This document shows positions 1 through 9,893 of a DNA stretch of 64,000 bases, in pieces. Positions within the stretch are counted from its first letter, which is position 1. Every line of letters begins with the position of its first letter. The stretch covers positions 186,001-250,000 of the forward strand of contig NZ_BMJY01000001.1 of the NCBI RefSeq assembly GCF_014643695.1. The letters run 5' to 3'. The position numbers and the translations under genes were made by a program. The notes below the pieces were generated by a model. It was not told the DNA's origin. It did not search any database and was given only the letters and a program-made list of their open reading frames with translations. The stretch comes from Microbacterium album (lineage in GTDB: Bacteria; Actinomycetota; Actinomycetes; Actinomycetales; Microbacteriaceae).

Positions 1-851
1 TCGTGCTGCACCTGCTCGCGATCGCGCGCGAGGCCGACGTCGACCTCAGCCTGCACGACTTCAACCGCATCGGCGACCGCGTGCCGCACGTGGCCGACAT
101 GAAGCCGTTCGGCAAGTACGTCATGAACGACGTCGACCGTCACGGCGGCATCCCCGTGATCATGAAGGCCATGCTCGACGAGGGGCTGCTGCACGGCGAC
201 GCGCTCACCGTCACGGGCAAGACCGTGGCCGAGAACCTGCGCGACCTGAACCCCGACCCCGTCGACGGGGAGGTCATCCACCGCTTCGACGACCCCATCC
301 ACGCCACGGGTGGCCTGACGATCCTGCACGGCTCGCTCGCCCCGGAGGGCGCCGTGGTGAAGTCGGCCGGCTTCGACGCGGACGTCTTCGAGGGGCCGGC
401 GCGCGTGTTCGAGCGCGAGCGCGCCGCGATGGACGCCCTCGCCGAGGGACGGATCTCCGCGGGCGACGTCGTCGTCATCCGCTACGAGGGCCCCAAGGGC
501 GGCCCCGGCATGCGGGAGATGCTCGCCATCACCGGCGCCATCAAGGGCGCCGGCCTCGGCAAGGATGTACTACTCTTGACGGACGGACGATTCTCAGGCG
601 GCACAACCGGTCTGTGCATCGGCCATATTGCACCCGAGGCGGTGGACGCAGGTCCGATCGCCCTCGTGCGCGATGGTGATCTGATCAGGGTCGATATCGC
701 GGCTCGCACGCTCGACCTACTCGTCGACGACGCTGAGCTCGAATCCCGCCGCTCCGGCTGGGAGCCCCTGCCCCCGCGCTACACCCGCGGTGTCCTGGCG
801 AAGTACTCGCGACTCGTGCGCTCCGCTGCGGAGGGCGCGACGACCGGCTGA
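1..851 (+). CDS. ilvD: Dihydroxy-acid dehydratase, 3' part
   Basis: C-terminal half (about 283 codons) of dihydroxy-acid dehydratase, which converts 2,3-dihydroxy-3-methylbutanoate or -pentanoate to the 2-oxo acids in valine and isoleucine synthesis. The gene starts before the window; the first full codon is at base 3. The stretch KGGPGM followed by [11 protein letters not shown] and IGHIAPEA is the family's second signature, and the Ser of SGGT is the presumed catalytic base. The Fe-S cysteines lie in the missing part. It stands 48 bases before ilvB, in the same direction, which suggests one ilv transcript. Identity is very secure. Confidence 0.97.
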   Translation, partial: VLHLLAIAREADVDLSLHDFNRIGDRVPHVADMKPFGKYVMNDVDRHGGIPVIMKAMLDEGLLHGDALTVTGKTVAENLRDLNPDPVDGEVIHRFDDPIHATGGLTILHGSLAPEGAVVKSAGFDADVFEGPARVFERERAAMDALAEGRISAGDVVVIRYEGPKGGPGMREMLAITGAIKGAGLGKDVLLLTDGRFSGGTTGLCIGHIAPEAVDAGPIALVRDGDLIRVDIAARTLDLLVDDAELESRRSGWEPLPPRYTRGVLAKYSRLVRSAAEGATTG

Positions 852-899
852 TCCGCGTCCTCGCGGAGATCCTCGATTCGATTCCAAGGAAGCACCCCC

Positions 900-2708
900 A
901 TGCCGTCCGAACCCGCAACGGCCCTGCCGCGGCCGCCTGCCCGCTCCTCCTCATCGTCCGCGTCGACGCCCGTGATGACGGGCGCCGAGGCGGTCGTCCG
1001 CTCGCTCGAGCTGCTCGGCGTCACCGACGTCTTCGGCCTTCCGGGCGGAGCGATCCTGCCCGTGTACGACCCGCTCATGTCGGCGACCGAGCTGCGCCAC
1101 ATCCTCGTGCGTCACGAGCAGGGCGCCGGTCACGCCGCGGAGGGGTACGCATCCGCAAGCGGAAGGGTCGGCGTCGCGATCGCGACGTCGGGTCCCGGTG
1201 CCACGAACCTCGTCACGGCGATCGCGGACGCCTACATGGACTCCGTGCCGATCGTCGCGATCACCGGTCAGGTGTTCTCGACCCTCATGGGCACCGACGC
1301 GTTCCAGGAGGCGGACATCGTCGGCATCACGATGCCGATCACGAAGCACTCCTTCCTCGTCAAGCGGCCGGAGGACATCCCGGGCGCCATCGCGGCGGCG
1401 TTCGAGATCGCCTCGACGGGGCGCCCCGGCCCCGTGCTCGTCGACATCACGAAGGACGCTCAGCAGGACGAGGCGCCGTTCGTGTGGCCGCCGCGCATCG
1501 ACCTGCCCGGCTACCGCCCCGTCACGAAGGCGCACGGCAAGCAGATCCAGGCCGCCGCGGCCCTGATGGCGCAGGCCGAGCGCCCCGTGCTCTACGTCGG
1601 CGGCGGCGTCATCCGCGCCCGTGCGGCGACCGAGCTCAAGGCGCTCGCCGAGGCGAGCGGCGCGCCCGTCGTGACCACGCTCATGGCGCGCGGCGCGTTC
1701 CCCGACTCGCATCCGCAGCACCTCGGCATGCCCGGCATGCACGGCTCAGTGCCGGCCGTGCTGGCGCTGCAGGAGGCCGACCTGCTCGTGGCGCTCGGCG
1801 CGCGGTTCGACGACCGCGTCACGGGCAAGGCCTCGCTGTTCGCGCCCAAGGCCAAGGTCGTGCACGTGGACATCGATCCTGCCGAGATCTCGAAGATCCG
1901 CGCCGCCGACGTGCCGATCGTGGGCGACCTGAAGGACGTGCTGGTCGATCTCGAGGCGGCGCTGCCGCGCGCGAGTGAGCGCGCCGACATCGACGAGTGG
2001 TGGGCGTACCTGCGCGGGCTGCAGGAGCAGTACCCGCTCGGGTACGCGCCGACGAGCGACGGCCTGCTCTCGCCCCAGTACGTCATCCAGCGCATCGGCG
2101 AGCTGACCGGACCCGAGGGCGTCTACGCCGCGGGCGTCGGGCAGCACCAGATGTGGGCGGCGCAGTTCATCAAGTACGAGCGCCCCAACTCCTGGCTCAA
2201 CTCCGGCGGCGCGGGCACGATGGGATACTCCGTGCCGGCCGCGATGGGCGCGAAGGTCGCGGAACCGCACCGCACCGTGTGGGCGATCGACGGCGACGGC
2301 TGCTTCCAGATGACCAATCAGGAGCTCGCCACCTGCGTCATCAACAACATCCCGATCAAGGTCGCGATCATCAACAACTCGTCGCTCGGCATGGTGCGGC
2401 AGTGGCAGACGCTGTTCTACGACGGGCGGTACTCGAACACCGACCTCAACACGGGCCACGACTCCATCCGGATCCCCGACTTCGTCAAGCTCGCGGAGGC
2501 GTACGGCTGCCTCGCGATGCGCGTCGAGAAGGAGGAGGACGTCGACGCGGCTATCCGCACGGCGCTCGAGACCAACGACCGCCCGGTCGTGATCGACTTC
2601 GTGGTGAGCGCCGACGCCATGGTGTGGCCGATGGTGCCGCAGGGCGTCAGCAACAGCTACGTGCAGTACGCGCGCGACCACGCGCCGGCGTTCGCAGAGG
2701 AGGAGTGA
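900..2708 (+). CDS. ilvB: Acetolactate synthase large subunit
   Basis: Catalytic subunit (602 aa, normal length) of acetohydroxyacid synthase: condenses two pyruvates, or pyruvate with 2-oxobutyrate, with thiamine diphosphate as cofactor. The N-terminal ThDP domain carries the catalytic Glu in [14 protein letters not shown] (E73). The C-terminal ThDP-binding motif starts with GDG at 465-467 and continues through NN. The central FAD-type domain is present. An AAGGA element at 886-890 supports the ATG at 900. Residues 1-22 are a Pro/Ser-rich extension before the conserved core. The ilvN start lies one base past its stop, so the subunits are probably made together. Confidence 0.97.
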   Translation: MPSEPATALPRPPARSSSSSASTPVMTGAEAVVRSLELLGVTDVFGLPGGAILPVYDPLMSATELRHILVRHEQGAGHAAEGYASASGRVGVAIATSGPGATNLVTAIADAYMDSVPIVAITGQVFSTLMGTDAFQEADIVGITMPITKHSFLVKRPEDIPGAIAAAFEIASTGRPGPVLVDITKDAQQDEAPFVWPPRIDLPGYRPVTKAHGKQIQAAAALMAQAERPVLYVGGGVIRARAATELKALAEASGAPVVTTLMARGAFPDSHPQHLGMPGMHGSVPAVLALQEADLLVALGARFDDRVTGKASLFAPKAKVVHVDIDPAEISKIRAADVPIVGDLKDVLVDLEAALPRASERADIDEWWAYLRGLQEQYPLGYAPTSDGLLSPQYVIQRIGELTGPEGVYAAGVGQHQMWAAQFIKYERPNSWLNSGGAGTMGYSVPAAMGAKVAEPHRTVWAIDGDGCFQMTNQELATCVINNIPIKVAIINNSSLGMVRQWQTLFYDGRYSNTDLNTGHDSIRIPDFVKLAEAYGCLAMRVEKEEDVDAAIRTALETNDRPVVIDFVVSADAMVWPMVPQGVSNSYVQYARDHAPAFAEEE

Positions 2709-2709
2709 C

Positions 2710-3219
2710 ATGACCACCCACGTGCTGAGCCTCCTCGTCGAGGACAAGCCGGGCCTGCTGACGCGCGTCGCAGGGCTGTTCGCCCGCAGGGGCTTCAACA
2801 TCGAGTCGCTCGCGGTCGGCGTGACCGAGGTGCCGGGCCTGTCCCGCATCACGGTCGTCGTCGACGTGGACCAGCTGCCCCTCGAGCAGGTCACGAAGCA
2901 GCTCAACAAGCTGATCAACGTCCTGAAGATCGTGGAGCTGGACCCCGCGACGAGCGTGCAGCGCGAGCACGTGCTCGTCAAGGTGCGCGCCGACAACCAG
3001 ACCCGCTCGAACGTGATCGAGGTCGTGAACCTGTTCCGTGCGAGCGTCGTCGACTACGCCTCGGACGCCCTCGTGATCGAGATCACGGGAGACAAGGGCA
3101 AGATCGACGCGTTCCTCCGCGCGATCGAGCCGTTCGGGATCCGCGAGCTCGCCCAGTCCGGCCTGCTCGCCCTCGGCCGCGGCAGCAAGTCCATCACCGA
3201 GCGCGTCCTGCGCAGCTGA
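2710..3219 (+). CDS. ilvN: Acetolactate synthase small (regulatory) subunit
   Basis: Regulatory subunit of acetohydroxyacid synthase (169 aa, usual length for the short actinobacterial form). It begins with an ACT domain (about residues 3-77, LLVEDKPGLLTRVAGLF) that binds valine for feedback inhibition, followed by the conserved C-terminal domain that activates IlvB. Its GAGGAGG ribosome site lies inside the last codons of ilvB, and only one base separates the genes, a sign of translational coupling. ilvC follows after 39 bases. Confidence 0.97.
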   Translation: MTTHVLSLLVEDKPGLLTRVAGLFARRGFNIESLAVGVTEVPGLSRITVVVDVDQLPLEQVTKQLNKLINVLKIVELDPATSVQREHVLVKVRADNQTRSNVIEVVNLFRASVVDYASDALVIEITGDKGKIDAFLRAIEPFGIRELAQSGLLALGRGSKSITERVLRS

Positions 3220-4287
<1,068 letters not shown>

Positions 4288-4323
4288 CCCGCGCCACAGA
4301 CCGCTCTACCTGAGCCGGAACAA

Positions 4324-4360
4324 GGCCCCCGCACCCAGAAGGTGCGGGGGCCGCTCCGTT
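4324..4360 (+). terminator. Intrinsic terminator after ilvC
   Basis: Perfect 12-base stem: GGCCCCCGCACC at 4324-4335 pairs with GGTGCGGGGGCC at 4341-4352 across a 5-base loop (CAGAA), followed by a short T-containing tail. It lies 36 bases past the ilvC stop and ends the ilvBNC transcript before the next operon. Confidence 0.85.
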
Positions 4361-4377
4361 TCCCGCTGCCGCGCGGA

Positions 4378-4413
4378 GTTTACGTATCGTTCACGTCCCC
4401 GTGGTCATTTCGT
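4378..4413 (+). promoter_or_regulatory. Candidate Pho box (tandem 11-mers)
   Basis: Two adjoining 11-base units, GTTTACGTATC (4378-4388) and GTTCACGTCCC (4389-4399), share GTTyACGT. A third, out-of-phase unit GGTCATTTCGT lies at 4403-4413. They resemble the actinobacterial PHO box, direct 11-base repeats of the form GTTCACC plus four variable bases. The block lies just upstream of a possible TACCGT -10 element (4428-4433) for the phosphorus operon. The match is by eye and degenerate; regulation by PhoP is inferred. Confidence 0.45.
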
Positions 4414-4438
4414 CTATGTAAGTGAAATACCGTAGACG
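4411..4438 (+). promoter_or_regulatory. Inverted repeat over a putative -10 box
   Basis: CGTCTA at 4411-4416 and TAGACG at 4433-4438 form a 6-base inverted repeat with a 16-base spacer; ATTTC (4407-4411) and GAAAT (4424-4428) form another. A TACCGT hexamer at 4428-4433 could be the -10 element. The string TACCGT followed by TAGACGC recurs, with two extra bases, before the RpiR-type gene at 9936. This might be that regulator's operator, but the evidence is only two sites. Confidence 0.3.
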
Positions 4439-4462
4439 CAACGTCCACAGCGGGAGAGCATC

Positions 4463-5182
4463 ATCGACACCATCGTCTTCGACTTCGACGGGACCGTGGC
4501 CATCGGGCCCGGGCCGGTCCTCGCCTATGCGCGACACGTCGAGCGCGTGCTCGGTGCGGCACGCGGCTTCGAGCTCCGCGTCGCCGCCGAGATCGTGACG
4601 GCCGAGGAGCGCGGCGCGTATCCCGTCTCGGTGCTCGACGGCTACGACCTCGTGCGGCAGCACGCCCTGGCTGCGGGCGCGACCGACGAGCAGATCGAGC
4701 TGGCATACCGGGCCAGCCGCTCGCAGCTCGGCAGCGGGCAAGCCCCCGTGGCCGTGCCACGGGGCATCGCGGCCCTGCTCGAGGAGCTGCGCGGGCGCGT
4801 GCGCGTCGCGCTGGTGACGAACGCGCCCGCGACCGGGCTGGACGGCGTCCTCGACGCGCTCGGCCTCGGCGGCGGCTTCCACGAGGTGCACGCCTCGGCC
4901 GGGAAGCCCGCCGGCCTGCGTGAGCTCGCCGCCGCCTGGTTGGCCGAGGGGCGCGTGCTCAGCATCGGCGACATCTGGGTGAACGACCTCGAGCCGGTCC
5001 ACGCGCTCGGCGGCGACACGGCGCTGGTCGGTTCGCCCCCCGACGGCGCGACGCCGACCTTCGCCGGTCAGAACCTGCCCGCGCTCTATCCCGACATCCG
5101 CCGCTGGGCCTCGTCCGCGCCGGACCACGACCTTCCCTCCTCCCACCCCGCCACATCCAACGAGACGGAGCCCACCCGATGA
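4463..5182 (+). CDS. HAD-superfamily phosphatase, apparent ATC start
   Basis: Haloacid-dehalogenase-fold hydrolase, probably a cytoplasmic phosphatase or phosphonatase-like enzyme. HAD motif I (FDFDGT, nucleophile Asp) is encoded at 4478-4495, motif II is VTNAPA, motif III the Lys of SAGKPA, motif IV IGDIWVNDLE. Motif I lies upstream of the first ordinary start codon (GTG 4496); the frame is open back to a TAG at 4433 with no ATG, GTG or TTG. GGGAG at 4452-4456 is well spaced for an ATC at 4463 (or 4460), so a rare ATC start, or a sequence error in an ATG, is likely. The stop overlaps the phnD start (ATGA), making it the first gene of the operon. Substrate unknown. Confidence 0.8.
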   Translation: MDTIVFDFDGTVAIGPGPVLAYARHVERVLGAARGFELRVAAEIVTAEERGAYPVSVLDGYDLVRQHALAAGATDEQIELAYRASRSQLGSGQAPVAVPRGIAALLEELRGRVRVALVTNAPATGLDGVLDALGLGGGFHEVHASAGKPAGLRELAAAWLAEGRVLSIGDIWVNDLEPVHALGGDTALVGSPPDGATPTFAGQNLPALYPDIRRWASSAPDHDLPSSHPATSNETEPTR

Positions 5183-6099
5183 ACACCAGGAAGCTGACCC
5201 GAACGCTTCTGCCCGCCGCCGCGGTCCTCGCGCTCGCGCTGTCCGGCTGCGCCGGCGGCGGCCAGAGCGCCGACGAGGACGAGCCGCTCGTCCTGCAGTT
5301 CGTGCCGACCCGCACCGACAGCGACATGCAGGCACAGGCCCAGCCGCTGGCCTCCCTGCTGTCCGACGAGCTCGGGCGCGAGGTGCAGGTGACGATCGCG
5401 ACCGACTACTCCACGATCATCGAGGCGATGGCGGCCGGACAGGTCGACATCGGCATCATGCCGCCGGCGACGTACGTGCTGGCGCACGACCAGGGCGCCG
5501 CCGAGGTGCTCCTGCAAGCGCAGATCCCGGCGATGGACCCCGACACCGCGACGCCGACCGACATGCTGGTCGACAGCTTCCGCGGCGAGATCGTCGTGCG
5601 GGCCGACAGCGGCATCGAGAGCCTCGAGGATCTTCGCGGCGCGACGATCGCGGCGCAGAACGCGGCCAGCGCGAGCGGCTACATCTTCCCCGTCGTCGAG
5701 CTGGCGGACGCCGGCCTCGACATCCACGAGGACCTCACCATCACGACCGTCGCGGGCATCGACTCCGCGATCCTGGCCGTGCTGAACGGCGACGTCGACG
5801 CCGCGTTCGCGTTCGAAGGCGGCCGCGTGCTGCTGCTGAGCGAGATCCCCGACATCACCGAGCAGGTCTCGGTGCTGTACCTGACCGAGAACCGCATCCC
5901 GAACGACGCGATCGCGGTGCAGCCCTCGATGGACGCCGACCTGAAGCAGCAGGTCAAGGACGCGTTCCTCGCCATCGCGGCGGATCCCGAGGGTCACGAG
6001 ATCGTGTCGAGCCTGTACTCGCACCAGGGTTACGCCGAGGCCGACCAGGCGGCGTACGACATCGTGCGAGAGTACACCGAGCGCGCCGGCGACCTGTGA
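5179..6099 (+). CDS. phnD: Phosphonate/phosphate-ester ABC binding lipoprotein
   Basis: Substrate-binding lipoprotein (306 aa) of a phosphate/phosphite/phosphonate-type ABC importer. Signal peptide with lipobox LSGC, lipidated Cys at residue 24; the mature part has the PhnD fold signature (QAQPLASLLSDEL, AAGQVDIGIMPPATYV, SGIESLEDLRGATIA). It is translationally coupled to the HAD gene upstream and is followed by a long hairpin before phnC. No C-P lyase or phosphonatase gene is in the window, so the ligand could be a phosphonate, phosphite or a phosphate ester. The nearby phosphatases favour an ester, as inference only. Confidence 0.9.
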   Translation: MNTRKLTRTLLPAAAVLALALSGCAGGGQSADEDEPLVLQFVPTRTDSDMQAQAQPLASLLSDELGREVQVTIATDYSTIIEAMAAGQVDIGIMPPATYVLAHDQGAAEVLLQAQIPAMDPDTATPTDMLVDSFRGEIVVRADSGIESLEDLRGATIAAQNAASASGYIFPVVELADAGLDIHEDLTITTVAGIDSAILAVLNGDVDAAFAFEGGRVLLLSEIPDITEQVSVLYLTENRIPNDAIAVQPSMDADLKQQVKDAFLAIAADPEGHEIVSSLYSHQGYAEADQAAYDIVREYTERAGDL

Positions 6100-6103
6100 G
6101 CGC

Positions 6104-6137
6104 GAGGGGCCGGGCGGTCATCGCCGCCCGGCCCCTC
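6104..6137 (+). promoter_or_regulatory. Intercistronic stem-loop between phnD and phnC
   Basis: Perfect 14-base stem (GAGGGGCCGGGCGG at 6104-6117 against 6124-6137) with a 6-base loop, four bases past the phnD stop. No T run follows and the downstream genes continue in the same direction, so it more likely protects the 3' end of phnD mRNA or partly stops transcription, giving more binding protein than transporter. Confidence 0.7.
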
Positions 6138-6162
6138 CGCTCCGCGAGAGAAGAGACGACGG

Positions 6163-7005
6163 ATGATCACGTTCCAGGGCGTCGGGAAGACGTATCCCAA
6201 CGGCGTGCGCGGGCTCCACGACATCGACCTGACGGTCGAGCGCGGCGAGTTCGTCGCCGTCATCGGCCTGTCCGGGGCCGGAAAGTCCACGCTGCTGCGC
6301 ACCATCAACCGGCTCGCGGACGTCACGGAGGGCGAGGTCCTCGTCGAGGGTGAGGCCGTCAGCCGCGCCACCGGACGTCGCCTGCGTCGCCTGCGCAGCC
6401 GCATCGGCATGGTCTTCCAGGGCTTCAACCTGGTGGGCGTCAGCAGCGTGCAGCGCAACGTGATCGTCGGGCGCCTCGCGCACCGGCCCTCGTGGCTCGG
6501 CACGCTCGGCCTGTTCGGGCGCGAGGACTACGCGCTCGTGCGGGACGCGCTCGACCGCGTCGGGCTCGCGGAGAAGATCCACACGCGCGCCGATCAGCTC
6601 TCGGGCGGACAGCAGCAGCGCGTGGCGATCGCGCGGGCCCTCGTGCAGCAGCCGGCCATCCTGCTCGCCGACGAGCCCGTGGCGTCGCTCGATCCGGTCA
6701 GCACCGACCGCGTGATGTCGGACCTCCGGCGCGTGAGCGAGCAGCTCGGCCTGACGGTGCTGACGAGCCTCCACTCGGTTCCGCTGGCGCGCCGCTGGGC
6801 GACGCGCATCATCGGGATGCGCGGCGGTGAGGTCGTGTTCGACGGCTCGCCGCAGGAGGCGACGGACGAGCGGCTGAGCGAGATCTACGGGGAGGAGTAC
6901 CGCGCGCTCGCCCTGCAGGGACAGTCGGCGCCGGCAGCCCCCGCTCCCGAGGCGGACGCCGGTCCGGAGGTGGACCCGGCCGCCACCACGCGGGGCCTGC
7001 TGTGA
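6163..7005 (+). CDS. phnC: Phosphonate-type ABC transporter ATPase
   Basis: ATP-binding subunit (280 aa) of the importer. Walker A GLSGAGKST at 35-43, ABC signature LSGGQQQRVAIA, Walker B ILLADEPVASLD, switch His in TSLHSV. The N-terminal part (VGKTYPNGVRGLHDIDL) matches PhnC. A Pro/Ala-rich C-terminal tail is unconserved. Its stop overlaps the start of the first permease by four bases (GTGA). Confidence 0.93.
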   Translation: MITFQGVGKTYPNGVRGLHDIDLTVERGEFVAVIGLSGAGKSTLLRTINRLADVTEGEVLVEGEAVSRATGRRLRRLRSRIGMVFQGFNLVGVSSVQRNVIVGRLAHRPSWLGTLGLFGREDYALVRDALDRVGLAEKIHTRADQLSGGQQQRVAIARALVQQPAILLADEPVASLDPVSTDRVMSDLRRVSEQLGLTVLTSLHSVPLARRWATRIIGMRGGEVVFDGSPQEATDERLSEIYGEEYRALALQGQSAPAAPAPEADAGPEVDPAATTRGLL

Positions 7006-7781
7006 GGCTGTCGGACACGATCCATCGGCGGCTGCCCCTGCACCTCGCCTTCGCCGCCGCCTTCGTCCTCCTGCTCGCTCTGAGCGGCGCCACCGTCGGG
7101 GCCGACACGGGACGCCTCTTCGGCAACCTGGATCGCGCGGGCAACGTGATCGGCCGGATGCTGAGCCCGGACTGGTCCTTCCTCCCGTCCGTGCTCCCCG
7201 CCCTGCGCGAGACGGTGCAGATGGCGATCGCCGGCACGGCGCTCGGCACCGCCCTCGCCCTGCCCGTGAGCTTCCTCGCGACCACCACCGTGAGCGGCAG
7301 CCGCGTCGTCACGTCCGCGGTGCGCGCCGTCCTCAACATCATCCGCACGATCCCCGACGTGCTCGTGGCGTCGCTCCTGGTGGCCCTCGTGAGCATCGGC
7401 CCCTTCACGGGAATGCTCGCCATCACGGTGTTCACGTTCGGGTTCATCAGCAAGCTCTTCTACGAGGCCATCGACACGATCCACCACGGGCCGGTCGAGT
7501 CGCTCGCCTCGGTCGGGGCGACGCGCCCGCAGATCGCGGTCCACGCGGTGCTTCCCCAGATCATGCCCAACGTCGTCAGCTACACGCTCTACGTGCTCGA
7601 GATCAACGTGCGCGCCTCGATCGTGCTCGGGATGGTCGGCGCCGGCGGCGTCGGCGTGCCGCTGCAGTCGGCCATGGGTCTGACCCGCTACGACAGGGTG
7701 GCGGTCATCGTCATCGCCGTGTTCGCCGTGGTGCTCGTGATCGACGCCGTGAGCGCCTGGGCGCGAAGGAGGATGCTGTGA
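7002..7781 (+). CDS. phnE: Phosphonate-type ABC permease 1
   Basis: Membrane subunit (259 aa) of the importer, with about five to six hydrophobic segments. The cytoplasmic EAA loop that docks with the ATPase reads EAIDTIHHGPVESLASVGAT, followed by VLPQIMPN, typical of PhnE. GTG start within the phnC stop. Paired with a second PhnE, with which it presumably forms a heterodimer. Confidence 0.92.
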   Translation: MRLSDTIHRRLPLHLAFAAAFVLLLALSGATVGADTGRLFGNLDRAGNVIGRMLSPDWSFLPSVLPALRETVQMAIAGTALGTALALPVSFLATTTVSGSRVVTSAVRAVLNIIRTIPDVLVASLLVALVSIGPFTGMLAITVFTFGFISKLFYEAIDTIHHGPVESLASVGATRPQIAVHAVLPQIMPNVVSYTLYVLEINVRASIVLGMVGAGGVGVPLQSAMGLTRYDRVAVIVIAVFAVVLVIDAVSAWARRRML

Positions 7782-8614
7782 CCGCGCTGCACGACGGGAA
7801 GGCGAGCGCCCCCGCGACCCCCGCGCCCGCCCGTCGCTCGCCGTGGCTACACCCGGGCCGCATCGCGATCGCCGTCGCGGTGGTCGCGCTGCTGGTGTGG
7901 GCCTTCCAAGGCATCGGCTTCCGGGGGCTGGGCGCCTCCTGGCCGCAGGTGCTGGCGGCGATCGGCCGCGGCTTCGCCGAGCCGGACTGGGCGTACGTCT
8001 ACGACGGCAGCGGCGAGGATCTGCTGAGCGCGCTGCTCGTCACGGTCGCGATCGCGTTCTTCGGGACGGTCCTCGCGGTGTTCTTCGCCGCGCCCCTGGC
8101 GTTCCTCGCCGCGCGCCGCCCGGGGATCCGGCGGATCCTGCTGCCCGGCGTGACGGGCGTGGGCCTGACGGTCCTGCGCACGTTCCCCGACCTGATCCTG
8201 GCGGTCATCTTCGTCGTGATCGTCGGCCCCGGGCCCTTCGCGGGCGCCCTGGCGATCGGCGTGGGCTCGATCGGCATGCTCGGGCGTCTCTTCGCGGAGG
8301 AGATCGAGAAGCTCCCACCGGGGCCCGACGAGGCGCTCACGGCGGCCGGCGCCGCCCGCGCCCACGTGCTCGTGTACGCCCAGCTGCCGCGCCTCGTGCC
8401 GCACTTCCTGTCGCTCGCGCTGAACCGTTTCGAGATCTCCGTGCGCTCGGCCGCGATCCTCGGCATGGTGGGAGCGGGAGGCATCGGCACGCCCATCCTG
8501 TTCGCGGTGAGCTCGCGCAGCTGGGACCGCGTGGCGATCATCCTGCTCGGCGTCGTCGTGACCATCACGCTCATCGACGCCGTATCGGGTGCCCTGCGAA
8601 GGAGACTGCGATGA
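7778..8614 (+). CDS. phnE: Phosphonate-type ABC permease 2
   Basis: Second PhnE-type permease (278 aa), with an N-terminal proline/alanine-rich cytoplasmic stretch, about six membrane segments and an EAA loop (EEIEKLPPGPDEALTAAGAA) followed by QLPRLVPH. GTG start overlapping the previous stop (GTGA); its own stop overlaps the metallophosphatase start (ATGA). Two-permease PhnE arrangements are common in phosphonate-type importers. Confidence 0.92.
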   Translation: MTALHDGKASAPATPAPARRSPWLHPGRIAIAVAVVALLVWAFQGIGFRGLGASWPQVLAAIGRGFAEPDWAYVYDGSGEDLLSALLVTVAIAFFGTVLAVFFAAPLAFLAARRPGIRRILLPGVTGVGLTVLRTFPDLILAVIFVVIVGPGPFAGALAIGVGSIGMLGRLFAEEIEKLPPGPDEALTAAGAARAHVLVYAQLPRLVPHFLSLALNRFEISVRSAAILGMVGAGGIGTPILFAVSSRSWDRVAIILLGVVVTITLIDAVSGALRRRLR

Positions 8615-9849
8615 GAGCCGACGGCACGCTCACCGTCTACGCGACGAGCGATCTGCACGCGCACGTCCAGCGCCCCGACGGCGGAATCGCCGCGGTCGCC
8701 GCGCACATCCGCGGCGCCGGGAGCGAGCGGTCGCTGTGGATCGACAACGGCGACACCCTGAGCGGGTCGGCGGTCGGCGCGTTCCTCTCCGGCCGCGCGG
8801 AGGATCATCCGATCCTTCCGGCTCTGGAGGACGCCGGGCTCGACGTGGGCGTGCCGGGCAACCACGACTTCGACCACGGCGCGGCGGTGCTGGCCCGCCG
8901 TGCGAGCGCGCTGCGGCGCGCCGCGTACGTGTGCGCCAACGTCCGCACGGCAGCGGGGGAGACGCTCTTCCCGCCGTCGACCGTGCTCGACCGCGCCGGA
9001 CTGCGCATCGGGATCATCGGGGCCGTCACGGGTCACCTGCAGCGCCTCACGCGCTACGACGCGGTCGTCGACGTCACGGTGGCCGATCCGCTCGCGGCCG
9101 TGACGGCCGAGGCCGAGCGGCTGCGCGGGGACGTCGACGTGCTGCTGCTGAGCTACCACGGCGGCTTCGAGGCCGACCCCGTCAGCGGCAGGCCCACGCA
9201 GTACGACACGGGCGAGGACCAGGCGGCGCGGCTGCTCGCGTCCGTGCCGGGGCTCGACGGCCTCATCGCGGGGCACCAGCACCGCGTCGCCGCGGGCGTC
9301 GCCCCGGGCGCGACCGGACCCGTCGCCTATGTGCAGCCCGGCTATGCGGGCGAGCGCATCGGCGTGCTCCGCTTCACGGTGAGCGACGGCGCGGTGGTCT
9401 CGCGAAGCGCCGAGACCGTCGTGCCCGCCGCCCCCGCGGACGCGGTGGCGCTCACGGCGGAGCACGCCGCGGCCCGGCGCTGGCTGGACACCGCGAGCGG
9501 GCTGGACGAGGACGCGATCCATCGCATCGTGGGCGCCCGCACCGGGGCGTCCGTCACCGTGCTGCAGCTTCCGGGCGGGTCCCCGACCTGGGCGGAGCTG
9601 TCGGCCGCGCTGCCCCCGCCGTACGGCGTGGAGCGCTACCGGATGCCCCGGGCCGAGCTCGCCGCCGCCCTCGCGCGGGCGCCCGAGGGCGTGAGCGTGC
9701 GCGGGCTGGATCCGGACCCGGCCGGGTGGCCGCTCCACGTCGATGTCGTGGCGAGCGCCGCGCTGCGCGGCGGCCTGCTGCCCGAGGGGCGCGTGCAGGA
9801 CGCACGCCCGTACGACTGGCTGGACGAGCTGGTGACGACGGCGGGGTGA
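8611..9849 (+). CDS. 5'-nucleotidase/cyclic phosphodiesterase-like metallophosphatase
   Basis: 412-residue calcineurin-fold metallophosphatase related to UshA/CpdB. Metal-site motifs: SDLHAH (D14, H16), WIDNGDTLSG (around D45-D48), GNHDFDHG (83-90), SYHGG, and GHQHRVAAG. The second half resembles the 5'-nucleotidase C-terminal substrate domain but is short. Unlike UshA and CpdB there is no signal peptide, so it should act in the cytoplasm, on material brought in by the transporter encoded just upstream. ATGA overlap with phnE2 and an AAGGAGA ribosome site set the start. Exact substrate unknown. Confidence 0.85.
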   Translation: MRADGTLTVYATSDLHAHVQRPDGGIAAVAAHIRGAGSERSLWIDNGDTLSGSAVGAFLSGRAEDHPILPALEDAGLDVGVPGNHDFDHGAAVLARRASALRRAAYVCANVRTAAGETLFPPSTVLDRAGLRIGIIGAVTGHLQRLTRYDAVVDVTVADPLAAVTAEAERLRGDVDVLLLSYHGGFEADPVSGRPTQYDTGEDQAARLLASVPGLDGLIAGHQHRVAAGVAPGATGPVAYVQPGYAGERIGVLRFTVSDGAVVSRSAETVVPAAPADAVALTAEHAAARRWLDTASGLDEDAIHRIVGARTGASVTVLQLPGGSPTWAELSAALPPPYGVERYRMPRAELAAALARAPEGVSVRGLDPDPAGWPLHVDVVASAALRGGLLPEGRVQDARPYDWLDELVTTAG

Positions 9850-9893
9850 CCGCCGAGGGTGACGTCCGTCGCTGAGCCGGACGCCGCCGACGC

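Noticed and set aside
4496-5182. GTG 4496 as start of the HAD gene
   Set aside because: It would remove the DxD nucleophile motif that is clearly encoded just upstream.
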